Source: Streptomyces sp. NBC_00442
GTDB taxonomy: Bacteria > Actinomycetota > Actinomycetes > Streptomycetales > Streptomycetaceae
DNA length: 64,000 nucleotides
Direction: 5' to 3'
Assembly (NCBI RefSeq): GCF_036014195.1
Contig: NZ_CP107918.1
Span: 3,410,001-3,474,000, forward strand
Shown: in pieces, positions 48,446 through 58,048 of the stretch
Layout of the letters: every line of letters starts with the position of its first letter
Position numbering within the stretch: the stretch's first letter is position 1
Position numbers and translations under genes: made by a program
The notes under the pieces: generated by a model
What the model saw: only the letters and a program-made list of their open reading frames with translations
Told to the model about the DNA's origin: nothing
The model's database searches: none

Positions 48446-51400
48446 ATGTCTACTTCCTTCGCCGATCTCCAGACGCTCCTCGACGGGGCTTCGCTGCGCG
48501 ACGCCCACCGCCTGGGCCGCCGTCTCGAAGGCGCCCGCCGCATCCGCAAGCCCGAGGCCCGTCAGGCCGTGCTCGACGAGATCGCCGCCGAGGCCCGGAA
48601 GTCCGCCGAGCGCATCGCCCGGCGGGCCGCCCGCGTGCCCGAGGTGACCTACCCCGAGCAGCTCCCGGTCAGCCAGAAGAAGGACGACATCCTTCAGGCG
48701 ATACGCGACCACCAGGTCGTGATCGTCGCGGGCGAGACCGGCTCGGGCAAGACCACCCAGATCCCCAAGATCTGCATGGAGCTCGGCCGTGGCGTGCGCG
48801 GCATGATCGGGCACACCCAGCCCCGCAGGCTCGCGGCCCGCACGGTCGCGGACCGCATCGCGGAGGAGCTGAGGACCCCGCTGGGCGAGGCGGTCGGCTG
48901 GAAGGTCCGCTTCACCGACCAGGTCGACCAGAACGCGACCTTCGTGAAGCTGATGACCGACGGCATCCTGCTCGCCGAGATCCAGACCGACCGCGAGCTG
49001 CGCGCCTACGACACGATCATCATCGACGAGGCCCACGAGCGGTCCCTCAACATCGACTTCCTGCTCGGCTATCTGGCCCAGCTGCTGCCCAGGCGCCCCG
49101 ACCTGAAGGTCGTCATCACCTCGGCGACCATCGACCCCGAGCGGTTCTCGCGGCACTTCGGGGACGCCCCGATCGTCGAGGTCAGCGGCCGTACGTATCC
49201 CGTCGAGGTGCGTTACCGACCGCTCCTCGAAGAGGACAGCGAAGATTCCGACCGCGATCAGATCACCGCGATCTGCGACGCCGTGGACGAGCTCCAGGCC
49301 GAGGGCCCCGGTGACGTCCTGGTGTTCCTGTCCGGCGAGCGCGAGATCCGCGACACCGCGGACGCGCTGATCAAGAAGAACCTCCGCTCCACCGAGGTGC
49401 TCCCCCTCTACGCGCGCCTCTCGCACGCCGAGCAGCACCGCGTCTTCCAGCAGCACAGCGGCCGCCGGATCGTGCTCGCCACCAACGTCGCCGAGACCTC
49501 GCTGACCGTCCCCGGCATCAAGTACGTCATCGACCCGGGCACCGCCCGCGTCTCGCGCTACAGCCACCGCACCAAGGTGCAGCGCCTGCCGATCGAGCCG
49601 GTCTCCCAGGCCAGCGCCAACCAGCGCAAGGGCCGCTGCGGCCGTACGTCCGACGGCATCTGCATCCGGCTGTACTCCGAGGACGACTTCGTCACGCGGC
49701 CCGAGTTCACCGACGCGGAGATCCTGCGGACGAACCTGGCGTCCGTCATCCTCCAGATGACCGCGGCCGGGCTCGGCGACATCGAGAAGTTCCCGTTCAT
49801 CGACCCGCCGGACCACCGCAACATCCGCGACGGCGTCCAACTCCTTCAGGAACTGGGCGCGTTGGACCCCGCGGAGAAGGATCCGAAGAAGCGGCTCACC
49901 CAGCAGGGCCGCAAGCTCTCGCAGCTTCCCGTCGACCCGCGCCTGGCCCGTATGGTCCTGGAGGGCGACCGCAACGGCTGCGTGCGCGAGGTCATGGTGA
50001 TCGCGGCCGCGCTCTCCATCCAGGACCCGCGCGAGCGTCCCAGCGAGAAGCAGGCCCAGGCCGACCAGCAGCACGCCCGCTTCAAGGACGAGACCAGCGA
50101 CTTCCTGGCCTTCCTCAACCTGTGGCGGTACGTGCGCGAGCAGCAGAAGGAGCGCGGCTCCTCCAGCTTCCGCCGGATGTGCAAGCAGGAGTACCTGAAC
50201 TTCCTGCGCATCCGCGAGTGGCAGGACATCTACTCGCAGCTGCGCACCGTCGCCAAGACGATGGGCATCCACCTGAACGAGGAGGACGCGCCCGAGCAGT
50301 CGGTGCACACCTCGCTCCTCGCCGGTCTCCTCTCCCACATCGGGATGAAGGACACCGACAAGAACGAGTACCTGGGCGCCCGCAGCGCCAAGTTCGCGAT
50401 CTTCCCGGGCTCGGCGCTGTTCAAGAAGCAGCCCAAGCTCGTGATGTCCGCGGAGCTGGTGGAGACCTCGCGGCTGTGGGCCCGGGTCAACGCGAAGATC
50501 GAGCCCGAGTGGATCGAGCCGCTCGCCCAGCACCTCCTGAAGCGCACGTACAGCGAGCCGCACTGGGAGAAGGACCAGGCCGCGGTGATGGCGTACGAGC
50601 GGGTCACGCTGTACGGCGTGCCGATCGTGGCCAACCGCAAGGTCAACTACGGCCGCATCGACGCCGAGGCCTCGCGCGACCTGTTCATCCGCAACGCCCT
50701 GGTCGAGGGCGACTGGCGCACGCACCACAAGTTCTTCGCGGACAACCGCAAGCTCCTCACCGAGGTCGAGGAGCTGGAGCACCGCGCGCGGCGCCGCGAC
50801 ATCCTCGTCGACGACGAGACGCTGTTCGACTTCTACGACCAGCGGGTGCCCGACCACGTCGTGTCGGGCGCGCACTTCGACTCGTGGTGGAAGCACAAGA
50901 AGCACGAGGAGCCCGAACTCCTCGACTTCGAGCGCGAGATGCTCATCAACGAGAAGGCCGGCGCCGTCACCAAGGACGACTATCCGGACTCCTGGCGCCA
51001 GGGCCCGCTGAAGTTCCGGGTGACCTACCAGTTCGAGCCGGGCGCGGACGCGGACGGCGTGACCGTGCACGTGCCGCTCCAGGTCCTGAACCAGGTCACC
51101 GACGAGGGCTTCGACTGGCAGATCCCGGGCCTGCGCGAGGAGGTCGTCACGGAGCTGATCCGCTCCCTGCCCAAGCCGATCCGCCGACACTACGTCCCGG
51201 CACCCAACTACGCCTCGAAGTTCCTGGAGCGGGCGGTCCCGTTGCAGGAGCCCATGCCGGTGACGCTGGCCCGGGAGCTCCAGCGGATGGTGGGCGTCCC
51301 GCTCACGGCGGACGACTTCGACCTCGCGCGCGTACCGGACCACCTCAAGATCACGTTCAGGATCGTCGATGAGCGGCGCCGCAAGCTCGCGGAGGACAAG

Positions 51401-52366
51401 GACCTGGAGGCGCTGAAGCTCCAGCTGCGCCCGAGGGCCCGCCAGGCCCTCTCCCAGGCCGCGGCGGCCACCGCGGGCCCCACGGGCGAGTCCATCGAGC
51501 GCTCGGGCCTCACGGACTGGACGATCGGCACCCTGACGAAGGTCTTCGAGACGCGCAGGGCCGGCCAGCCCGTGAAGGCCTTCCCCGCGCTGGTGGACGC
51601 GGGCGAGACCGTCTCCGTACGGCTCTTCGACACCGAGGCCGAGCAGCAGCAGGCGATGTGGCGCGGCACCCGGAAGCTGATCCTGCTCAACATCCCGGTG
51701 AACCCGGCCAAGTTCGCCTCCGACAAGCTCACCAACCAGCAGAAGCTCGCCCTGTCGCGCAATCCGCACGGCTCGATCCAGGCGCTCTTCGACGACTGCG
51801 CGACGGCCGCGGCGGACAGGCTGATCGCGGACCACGGCGGCCCCGCGTGGGACGAGGCGTCGTTCCGCACGCTGTACGACAAGGTCCGCGCCGACCTGGT
51901 GGACGCCACGGTGCGCACGGTCGGCCAGGTCCAGCAGATCCTGGCCGCCTGGCAGGCCTGTGAGCGCCGCCTGAAGGCCACGAACAGCCTGACCCTGGTC
52001 GCCAACGTGGCGGACGTACGCACCCAGCTGGCGGCGCTGGTACCGCCCGGCTTCGTCACGCTCACCGGGCTCAGGCGGCTGCCCGACCTGATGCGCTACC
52101 TGGTCGCGGTGGACCGCCGGCTCCAGCAGATGCCGACGGCCGTCCAGCGCGACACCACGCGCATGGAGAAGGTCCACGAGATGCAGGACGAGTACGCGTG
52201 GCTGCTCGAACAGCTGCCGCGCGGCCGGCCCGTTCCGCGGCAGGTCCTGGACATCCGCTGGATGATCGAGGAACTGCGGGTGAGCTACTTCGCGCACGCG
52301 CTCGGCACGGCGTTCCCGGTCTCGGACAAGCGGATCGTGAAGGCCATCGACGCGGCGGCGCCGTAG
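48446..52366 (+). CDS. hrpA: ATP-dependent RNA helicase HrpA
   Basis: 1306 residues. DEAH-box core: AGETGSGKTTQIPK (motif I, about 93), IDEAHERSLNID (motif II), TSATID (III), ATNVAETSLTVPG and QRKGRCGR (VI). HA2/winged-helix and OB-fold follow, then a long C-terminal DUF3418 region. HrpA frees stalled ribosomes and remodels mRNA in other bacteria. Single gene with ATG start. Confidence 0.93.
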   Translation: MSTSFADLQTLLDGASLRDAHRLGRRLEGARRIRKPEARQAVLDEIAAEARKSAERIARRAARVPEVTYPEQLPVSQKKDDILQAIRDHQVVIVAGETGSGKTTQIPKICMELGRGVRGMIGHTQPRRLAARTVADRIAEELRTPLGEAVGWKVRFTDQVDQNATFVKLMTDGILLAEIQTDRELRAYDTIIIDEAHERSLNIDFLLGYLAQLLPRRPDLKVVITSATIDPERFSRHFGDAPIVEVSGRTYPVEVRYRPLLEEDSEDSDRDQITAICDAVDELQAEGPGDVLVFLSGEREIRDTADALIKKNLRSTEVLPLYARLSHAEQHRVFQQHSGRRIVLATNVAETSLTVPGIKYVIDPGTARVSRYSHRTKVQRLPIEPVSQASANQRKGRCGRTSDGICIRLYSEDDFVTRPEFTDAEILRTNLASVILQMTAAGLGDIEKFPFIDPPDHRNIRDGVQLLQELGALDPAEKDPKKRLTQQGRKLSQLPVDPRLARMVLEGDRNGCVREVMVIAAALSIQDPRERPSEKQAQADQQHARFKDETSDFLAFLNLWRYVREQQKERGSSSFRRMCKQEYLNFLRIREWQDIYSQLRTVAKTMGIHLNEEDAPEQSVHTSLLAGLLSHIGMKDTDKNEYLGARSAKFAIFPGSALFKKQPKLVMSAELVETSRLWARVNAKIEPEWIEPLAQHLLKRTYSEPHWEKDQAAVMAYERVTLYGVPIVANRKVNYGRIDAEASRDLFIRNALVEGDWRTHHKFFADNRKLLTEVEELEHRARRRDILVDDETLFDFYDQRVPDHVVSGAHFDSWWKHKKHEEPELLDFEREMLINEKAGAVTKDDYPDSWRQGPLKFRVTYQFEPGADADGVTVHVPLQVLNQVTDEGFDWQIPGLREEVVTELIRSLPKPIRRHYVPAPNYASKFLERAVPLQEPMPVTLARELQRMVGVPLTADDFDLARVPDHLKITFRIVDERRRKLAEDKDLEALKLQLRPRARQALSQAAAATAGPTGESIERSGLTDWTIGTLTKVFETRRAGQPVKAFPALVDAGETVSVRLFDTEAEQQQAMWRGTRKLILLNIPVNPAKFASDKLTNQQKLALSRNPHGSIQALFDDCATAAADRLIADHGGPAWDEASFRTLYDKVRADLVDATVRTVGQVQQILAAWQACERRLKATNSLTLVANVADVRTQLAALVPPGFVTLTGLRRLPDLMRYLVAVDRRLQQMPTAVQRDTTRMEKVHEMQDEYAWLLEQLPRGRPVPRQVLDIRWMIEELRVSYFAHALGTAFPVSDKRIVKAIDAAAP

Positions 52367-52456
52367 CGCCGACCTCGCTGTGAGTGAGTTCGACCTGACC
52401 CGCTGACCTGCTGTAGAGTCTCACTCGCAGCCAAGCACCAACGGGCTGCGAAACAA

Positions 52457-52531
52457 GGTCCTGTGGAGCAGTTTGGAGTGCTCGCCACCCTGTCAAGGTG
52501 GAGGCCGCGGGTTCAAATCCCGTCAGGACCG
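52457..52531 (+). tRNA. tRNA-Asp(GTC), copy 2
   Basis: 75 nt, identical to 45919-45993 in every base; anticodon loop CTGTCAA. Its last bases recur 117 bases downstream. Confidence 0.95.
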
Positions 52532-52533
52532 CA
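52514..52533 (+). repeat. tRNA-Asp 3' end repeat, copy A
   Basis: Twenty bases starting CAAATCCCGTCAGG, forming the tRNA T-arm and acceptor end plus two bases. Exact copy at 52631-52650. Confidence 0.85.
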
Positions 52534-52539
52534 GTAGAT

Positions 52540-52573
52540 CAGGGCCCGCATCCCATGCCGGATGCGGGCCCTG
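52540..52573 (+). terminator. Hairpin after tRNA-Asp copy 2
   Basis: CAGGGCCCGCATC / GATGCGGGCCCTG with an 8-base loop. Partial second version (GCCGGATGCGGGCCCAGACG) recurs downstream at about 52674-52693. Confidence 0.7.
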
Positions 52574-52630
52574 ACGCATGTCCGGAGCCCCCGAGGTCGC
52601 GCCCCGCGGCGGAGCCGCGCATCGGCACGG

Positions 52631-52650
52631 CAAATCCCGTCAGGACCGCA
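52631..52650 (+). repeat. tRNA-Asp 3' end repeat, copy B
   Basis: Exact copy of 52514-52533 without the rest of the tRNA. The following sequence also echoes the region after copy A, so a 117-base tandem duplication or an attachment-site scar is likely. Confidence 0.8.
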
Positions 52651-52849
52651 CCAACGCACGGCCCCCTCCCCGCGCCGGATGCGGGCCCAGACGCCTGTCC
52701 GGACAGCCCCCGGGGCCGCCGCCTGCCCTGCTGGCGCGCGCGGAGGCCCGCGCCCCTCGGATCCGGGCCTTCTCGGCGTCTTGACGGGGGCACTCGCCGC
52801 GGGTACCCCTGCAAGGAAGGGGAGCGGGGGCTGCCCCAGGAGGTGGCGC

Positions 52850-53023
52850 ATGACGGCATCGTCGAGGCACGAGACGCGCGCTCTGCTGCGTGCCCATCTG
52901 TCGGCCGCTCTGGGCTATCGCCACCTCACCCGGCACTGCGCGGTCTGCCACCGCCTCCTGCGGCTCGCCATGGAGGTTTCCGAGCCCGTACGGCCCGAGG
53001 ACGAAAGTCCCCCCAACCGGTGA
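52850..53023 (+). CDS. Small Cys/His protein, DUF6274-like
   Basis: 57 residues. Ribosome site GGAGG 6 bases before ATG 52850. The body has RHLTRHCAVCHRLLRL, with a C-x2-C and flanking His that could bind zinc. The family is widespread in Streptomyces as short proteins of unknown role. It is the only supported gene between tRNA-Asp and bldC. Confidence 0.7.
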   Translation: MTASSRHETRALLRAHLSAALGYRHLTRHCAVCHRLLRLAMEVSEPVRPEDESPPNR

Positions 53024-53160
53024 CCATTGGCGGCGTCCCGGCGCTCAGCGCGGTGAAAGGCTCTGGGTGGAGGGGACTTGGGGGCATGTGACGGGAGTCA
53101 CGAAATGAGTTTCTGGAACGAGTGAACTTACACCTCTCCTACAACGCCCCGATTTAATAT

Positions 53161-53172
53161 GTGCAATTGCAC
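53161..53172. repeat. Perfect 12-bp palindrome GTGCAATTGCAC
   Basis: Lies about 100 bases beyond the bldC terminator in an AT-rich patch. Possible regulator site; no gene nearby faces it. Confidence 0.45.
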
Positions 53173-53273
53173 CACCCCGGAGGGTGTGGCCCGCGAGGAG
53201 CCGCGGCACCCCCCGGCGGAGCCGCCGCGAGGCGGCCGGGGGAGGTGCCGGATGTGCCGGACAAGGCCGGACA

Positions 53274-53313
53274 TAAAAAAATCGCGCTGGACCCGGCGGA
53301 GTCCAGCGCGATC
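53274..53313 (-). terminator. Terminator of bldC
   Basis: ATCGCGCTGGAC / GTCCAGCGCGAT stem with 8-base loop and a run of T on the minus strand (53275-53281). About 100 bases after the bldC stop. Confidence 0.9.
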
Positions 53314-53412
53314 GATGACGCGACCCGTTGGGGCGGGCGGACGTCATGTGGAGCTATAGGCGGGCTCGGCCGGGGTGGGGGCCCCGGAACGCCCGGACTA
53401 TTGGGGTGTTGT

Positions 53413-53619
53413 TCAGGCCTCGCTGCGCTGCTGCGGAATACCCGCCAGCAGTGCGCGGACCTCTGCCTCGCGGTACCGGCGGTGTCCACCCAGGGTGCGG
53501 ATGGACGTGAGCTTGCCGGCCTTCGCCCAGCGGGTCACCGTCTTCGGGTCCACGCGGAACATCGTGGCAACCTCAGCCGGGGTCAACAGCGGCTCGGCAT
53601 CAGGGGTGCGAGCGGTCAT
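53413..53619 (-). CDS. bldC: Developmental regulator BldC
   Basis: 68 residues, a MerR-like winged helix alone: LLTPAEVATMFRVDPKTVTR, WAKAGKLTSIRTLGGHRRYR. BldC represses sporulation genes during vegetative growth and binds head to tail on direct repeats. Length and sequence match the known protein. Ribosome site GAGGAGG. An AACCGA-N6-TCGGTT inverted repeat is centred about 30 bases upstream. Monocistronic with its own terminator. Confidence 0.95.
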   Translation of the reverse strand: MTARTPDAEPLLTPAEVATMFRVDPKTVTRWAKAGKLTSIRTLGGHRRYREAEVRALLAGIPQQRSEA

Positions 53620-54104
53620 GAGCGGCCTCCTCGGGAGAACCGAACCTTCTCGGTTCTTTCCTCTAAATTCTGCACCTTGACCCGCGTTGCCCGAAATGGC
53701 GGACGCGAGCCGAGTCGGTTATAGGACGAACGGCTTGTCCTCGGCACTACAACTACACCATCCGTCCAGCCACGTCGGCCAAACCGATGGAATTGCCCTC
53801 CCAGGTGTTCATCAGCGACGGAAGCCGATGGACCATGCCATAGCGGACAGTCACGCCACAGTGACGATCAGTCACAGAGCGATCAGGAGTCGTCAGACCC
53901 CCCATAGCGAGCAATACCGAGCAATCCACCCGTAGTTGGGCGGAAGGGATCCTCCCCGGACCCCTTGTCCTATTTTGGCACGACAGTGGGGTCTGGACGC
54001 AAGGGCGAGATAAGTGCGTTCCGTCACGCTTGGGGGAAAGGCCCGGATCAGGACCTACGTCCTGAAGCGGTGACGCCCGGGGCCGGAGAACCGGCCGCAG
54101 GGCC
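53620..54104. other. Intergenic region upstream of bldC
   Basis: About 480 bases holding the bldC promoter and the end of the next gene. It contains an inverted repeat AACCGA-N6-TCGGTT (near 53640-53657) and repeated CAGTCAC/CGAGCAATAC motifs (53850-53925). No open frame with a ribosome site is seen. Confidence 0.5.
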
Positions 54105-54947
54105 TCAGTTGGCCATCCGGCGCTCCTTGACGGCCCGCCAGCGCTCCGTGAAGCGGCCGTAGGCCTCCTGCACACCGGCGTCGTTCCCGGCCCGCAGCGC
54201 GGCGATCCCCTCGGCCACGTCCGCCGCCGAGCGGTCCGCCTCCAGACTCCTGTGCGGCAGGACGTGCACGAGGCCGCCGTAGTCGAGCTCGACCATCGAG
54301 CGCGGATGGAACTCCTCCAGCCACCGCCCCACGTCCACCAGGCCCTCGGTCAGCGGCCCTTCGTCGATGTGGTCCCGCACCGTCCGCAGCGCCCGCGCGA
54401 GACGCCGCCGGGCCTGGACCATCGGTGTGCGGTAGCGCAGGACGGGCGGGCGCGAGCCCCCGCCCGGTGCATACTCGCGCTCTTCGTCCGAAAAGACCGT
54501 GAACCAGGTCACAGGGACGTGCCAAACACTGGTCAAGATCCACGGCCGGGCGTCCGGGTTCCTCTCCCGCCACCGCTCGTAGTCCGCCGCCGCCTGCCGG
54601 CGCACCACCGGAGGAATCAGCGCGTCGAGCACGGGCTCGGGGAACTGCCCCGCGAGGCCTTCGAGCGCCTGCCAGCGACGCAGCCGCGTCCGCCAGGGAC
54701 AGACGCACACCACCCCGTCGACCTCCGCCACGAACGCGTCGCCGCTCTCGTGCACCGGCACCGCGACGGGCGGGGTCGGCACCAAGTCGGCCAGCGCGCG
54801 CCGGAGTTCGTCCTGGGCATCGGGAGTGCGCCCGCGCTCGGCATAGCTCGCCCAGTGGCCGCGCTCGGGTTCGGGAAAGGCGGCCAGGGGCTCGTACACC
54901 CGCAGGTAGGACGCGTACGGAACGATCACCGAGGACACCACCGCCAT
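54105..54947 (-). CDS. Conserved protein of unknown function
   Basis: About 280 residues, soluble, no recognised domain. It begins AVVSSVIVPYASYLRVYEPL and is rich in Trp and Arg; FPEPERGHWASYA and PWILTSVWHVPVTWF are notable. Probably an actinobacterial DUF-type gene; neighbour of vdh, divergent. ATG 54947 or 54956 could serve as start. Confidence 0.75.
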   Translation of the reverse strand: MAVVSSVIVPYASYLRVYEPLAAFPEPERGHWASYAERGRTPDAQDELRRALADLVPTPPVAVPVHESGDAFVAEVDGVVCVCPWRTRLRRWQALEGLAGQFPEPVLDALIPPVVRRQAAADYERWRERNPDARPWILTSVWHVPVTWFTVFSDEEREYAPGGGSRPPVLRYRTPMVQARRRLARALRTVRDHIDEGPLTEGLVDVGRWLEEFHPRSMVELDYGGLVHVLPHRSLEADRSAADVAEGIAALRAGNDAGVQEAYGRFTERWRAVKERRMAN

Positions 54948-55111
54948 GCCTCGCATCGTCCCACGGGCGTGCGCCCCGTCGTCCGCACGGGGGTGATCCT
55001 CGGCACTGGGCCTGATCTACGGGCGCGTAGGACTTAACCTGCTCCCGAACCGGGCCCGCCCCACCCACAGGCGGGCCGTCAACCACCGCTTCGTACTTGG
55101 GAGTCACCACC

Positions 55112-56209
55112 GTGACCGATGTGACCGGAGCCGATGACGTACTGCACACCCTCTTCCGCTCCGACCAGGGCGGACACGAGCAGGTCGTGCTCTGCCAGGA
55201 CCGAGCCACCGGGCTCAGGGCCGTCATCGCCATCCACTCCACCGCCCTGGGCCCGGCCCTCGGCGGTACGCGCTTCTACCCGTACGCCACCGAGGCGGAG
55301 GCAGTCGCCGACGCCCTCAACCTGTCGCGCGGCATGTCGTACAAGAACGCCATGGCCGGGCTCGACCACGGCGGCGGCAAGGCCGTGATCATCGGCGATC
55401 CCGAGACGATCACGGCCCCGGAGAAGGAGGCGCTGCTGCTCGCCTACGGCCGCTGCGTGGCCTCGCTCGGCGGGCGTTACGTGACGGCGTGCGACGTCGG
55501 CACCTATGTCGCCGACATGGACGTCGTGGCGCGCACCTGCCAGTGGACGACCGGCCGCTCCCCCGAGAACGGCGGCGCGGGCGACTCGTCCGTCCTGACC
55601 GCGTTCGGCGTCTTCCAGGGCATGCGGGCCTCGGCCCAGCACCTGTGGGGCGACCCCACGCTGCGCGGGCGCACGGTGGGCGTCGCCGGCGTCGGCAAGG
55701 TCGGGCGGCACCTGGTGGGGCATCTGCTCGCCGACGGGGCCGACGTCGTGATCACGGACGTGCGCGAGGAGTCGGTACGGGCTCTCACCGAGCTGCACCC
55801 CCAGGTGAGGGCCGCCGCCGACACCGACGCGCTGATCCGTACCGAGGGGCTCGACATCTACGCCCCGTGCGCGCTCGGCGGCGCCCTGAACGACGAGAGC
55901 GTTCCGGTGCTCACGGCGAAGGTGGTGTGCGGCGCGGCCAACAACCAGCTCGCGCACCCGGGCGTCGAGAAGGATCTCGCGGACCGCTCGATCCTGTACG
56001 CACCCGACTACGTCGTGAACGCGGGTGGCGTGATCCAGGTCGCCGACGAACTCCACGGGTTCGACTTCGACCGCTGCAAGGCCAAGGCGGAGAAGATCTT
56101 CGACACCACGCTGGCCATATTCGCTCGTGCGAAGGAGGACGGCATTCCGCCGGCCGCCGCGGCCGACCGGATCGCCGAACAGCGCATGGCGGAGGCACGT
56201 CAACACTGA
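55112..56209 (+). CDS. vdh: Valine (branched-chain amino acid) dehydrogenase
   Basis: 365 residues. Catalytic Lys in [20 protein letters not shown], and NAD-binding [16 protein letters not shown]. Oxidatively deaminates valine, leucine and isoleucine, feeding acyl precursors for polyketides. GTG 55112 is preceded by GGGAG at 8 bases; the 15-base upstream frame extension lacks a ribosome site. Confidence 0.92.
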   Translation: MTDVTGADDVLHTLFRSDQGGHEQVVLCQDRATGLRAVIAIHSTALGPALGGTRFYPYATEAEAVADALNLSRGMSYKNAMAGLDHGGGKAVIIGDPETITAPEKEALLLAYGRCVASLGGRYVTACDVGTYVADMDVVARTCQWTTGRSPENGGAGDSSVLTAFGVFQGMRASAQHLWGDPTLRGRTVGVAGVGKVGRHLVGHLLADGADVVITDVREESVRALTELHPQVRAAADTDALIRTEGLDIYAPCALGGALNDESVPVLTAKVVCGAANNQLAHPGVEKDLADRSILYAPDYVVNAGGVIQVADELHGFDFDRCKAKAEKIFDTTLAIFARAKEDGIPPAAAADRIAEQRMAEARQH

Positions 56210-56489
56210 GCCTTCGGAGGGCCCGTCGGCCGCGCTGAGAGACATGACTCACGCCGGTCGGCGGGTCGCACCCCCAGAAGAGGTTAAAATCGCGGTTGAC
56301 CAGCGAGGACGGGGCGCTTTGTTGGTTCTGCCAAGTGGCGCGTCATGCGGGCGGCGTACCGTATGGCCGCGGAAGCAGGTACCGTTGAAGCCCTACGGAC
56401 GCGGTCTCTCCATGGAGAGACCGTTCCGGATCATGAACGCGTGTCAAGACTCTGGGGCCGTCGAGCCCCGTCACCGAGGGGGTCGAGCC

Positions 56490-56753
56490 ATGGGGCGCGG
56501 CCGGGCAAAGGCCAAGCAGACGAAGGTCGCCCGCCAGCTGAAGTACAGCAGCGGCGGGACTGACCTGTCGCGTCTGGCCAACGAGCTGGGCGCATCTACT
56601 CCGAACCCGACAGTGAGCCAACCGCCGAACGCGGAGCCACTGGAGGACGAGGAGGAGGACGACCCGTACGCCCGCTATGCGGAGCTGTACGGGAATGACG
56701 ACGAGGACGAGGACGAAGAGTCCGGCCCGTCGTCGCAGCGCCGCGGCGCTTGA
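56490..56753 (+). CDS. DUF3073 family protein
   Basis: 87 residues. Basic N-terminus (GRGRAKAKQTKVARQLKY) and a very acidic C-terminus (EDEEEDDPYARY, DDEDEDEE). The family is short, conserved in actinobacteria and of unknown role. ATG 56490 with GAGGGGG upstream; a terminator follows. Confidence 0.88.
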   Translation: MGRGRAKAKQTKVARQLKYSSGGTDLSRLANELGASTPNPTVSQPPNAEPLEDEEEDDPYARYAELYGNDDEDEDEESGPSSQRRGA

Positions 56754-56807
56754 CTTCGCTGATCCCGCTTTCCGCAGCACCGTACGTTGTCGCTGCTCTG
56801 AGCACAC

Positions 56808-56845
56808 CGACCCGGTCCGGGGCCTTCGCCCCCGACCGGGTTTTG
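56808..56845 (+). terminator. Terminator after DUF3073 gene
   Basis: ACCCGGTCCGGGGC / GCCCCCGACCGGGT stem followed by TTTT on the plus strand. Confidence 0.8.
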
Positions 56846-56919
56846 TGCTGCCCCGGGAAGTGCGGAGTCCGGGCGGGAACCCCGCCCGGAGGTGCGGCGG
56901 GGTCCCGACAGGGGCTGCC

Positions 56920-58014
56920 TTACGCGGCGTAGTCACCGGTGAGCTCGGCGCCGTCGCGGTGATCCCCGCGCCCCACGATCTCTCCGGCGACCCAGGCGTC
57001 GACGCCACGGTCCGCGAGGGTTTGGAGTGCCACGTCGACCGAGCCCTCGGGCACGATCGCCATCATGCCGACGCCCATGTTGAGCGTCTTCTCCAGTTCG
57101 AGCCGCTCCACGTTGCCCGCGGTGCCGACGAGGTCGAAGACCGCGCCCGGCGTCCAGGTCGAGCGGTCGACCGTGGCGTGCAGGTGGTCGGGAATGACCC
57201 GGGCCAGGTTGTTGGCAAGACCGCCGCCGGTGATGTGGCTGAAACCGTGCACCTCGGTGGTGCGGGTCAGGGCCAGGCAGTCGAGCGAGTAGATCTTGGT
57301 GGGCTCCAGGAGCTCCTCGCCGAGCGTGCGGCCGAACTCCTCGACGTGGCCCTCCAGGCTCATCCCGGCGCGGTCGAAGACCACATGCCGGACGAGTGAG
57401 TACCCGTTCGAGTGAAGTCCGGAGGACGCCATCGCGATGACCGCGTCGCCCTCGCGAACACGGTCGGCGCCCAGGAGCCGGTCGTACTCGACGACTCCGG
57501 TGCCGGCGCCGGCCACGTCGAAGTCGTCGGGGCCGAGCAGGCCCGGGTGCTCGGCGGTCTCGCCGCCGACCAGCGCGCAGCCGGCGAGGACACAGCCTTC
57601 GGCGATGCCCTTGACGATGGCCGCGACGCGCTCGGGGTGGACCTTGCCGACGCAGATGTAGTCGGTCATGAACAGCGGCTCGGCGCCGCACACGACCAGG
57701 TCGTCGACGACCATGCCGACGAGGTCGTGCCCGATGGTGTCGTACACGCCCATCTTGCGGGCAAGATCGACCTTCGTGCCCACACCGTCGGTGGCCGAGG
57801 CGAGCAGCGGGCGCTCGTAGCGCTTGAGGGCGGAGGCGTCGAAGAGTCCGGCGAATCCGCCGAGGCCGCCGAGGACCTCGGGGCGCTTCGTCTTCTTCAC
57901 CCACTCCTTCATCAGCTCGACGGCGCGGTCGCCCGCTTCGATGTCGACGCCCGCGGCTGCGTAGCTGGCACCAGTGCCCGCGTGCGGAGCACGCTGATTG
58001 AATTCAGCAGGCAT
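56920..58014 (-). CDS. purM: Phosphoribosylformylglycinamidine cyclo-ligase
   Basis: 364 residues. ATP-grasp-unrelated PurM fold with SYAAAGVDIEAGDRAVELM, GVGTKVDLA, VGGETAEHPG and HITGGGLANNLAR. Catalyses AIR formation in purine synthesis. Thirty-four bases downstream of purF on the same strand, forming one operon. Confidence 0.95.
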   Translation of the reverse strand: MPAEFNQRAPHAGTGASYAAAGVDIEAGDRAVELMKEWVKKTKRPEVLGGLGGFAGLFDASALKRYERPLLASATDGVGTKVDLARKMGVYDTIGHDLVGMVVDDLVVCGAEPLFMTDYICVGKVHPERVAAIVKGIAEGCVLAGCALVGGETAEHPGLLGPDDFDVAGAGTGVVEYDRLLGADRVREGDAVIAMASSGLHSNGYSLVRHVVFDRAGMSLEGHVEEFGRTLGEELLEPTKIYSLDCLALTRTTEVHGFSHITGGGLANNLARVIPDHLHATVDRSTWTPGAVFDLVGTAGNVERLELEKTLNMGVGMMAIVPEGSVDVALQTLADRGVDAWVAGEIVGRGDHRDGAELTGDYAA

Positions 58015-58048
58015 GTGACTGGGAACTTTCGTGTCGTACTGCGGTGTC

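Noticed and set aside
47936..52297. 1453-codon open frame on the minus strand
   Set aside because: Antisense to hrpA for most of its length; only its last 141 codons, from ATG 48361, look like a real gene.
56211..56489. In-frame upstream extension of the DUF3073 protein
   Set aside because: No ribosome site; the family starts at GRGRAKAKQTK and the extension contains promoter-like sequence.
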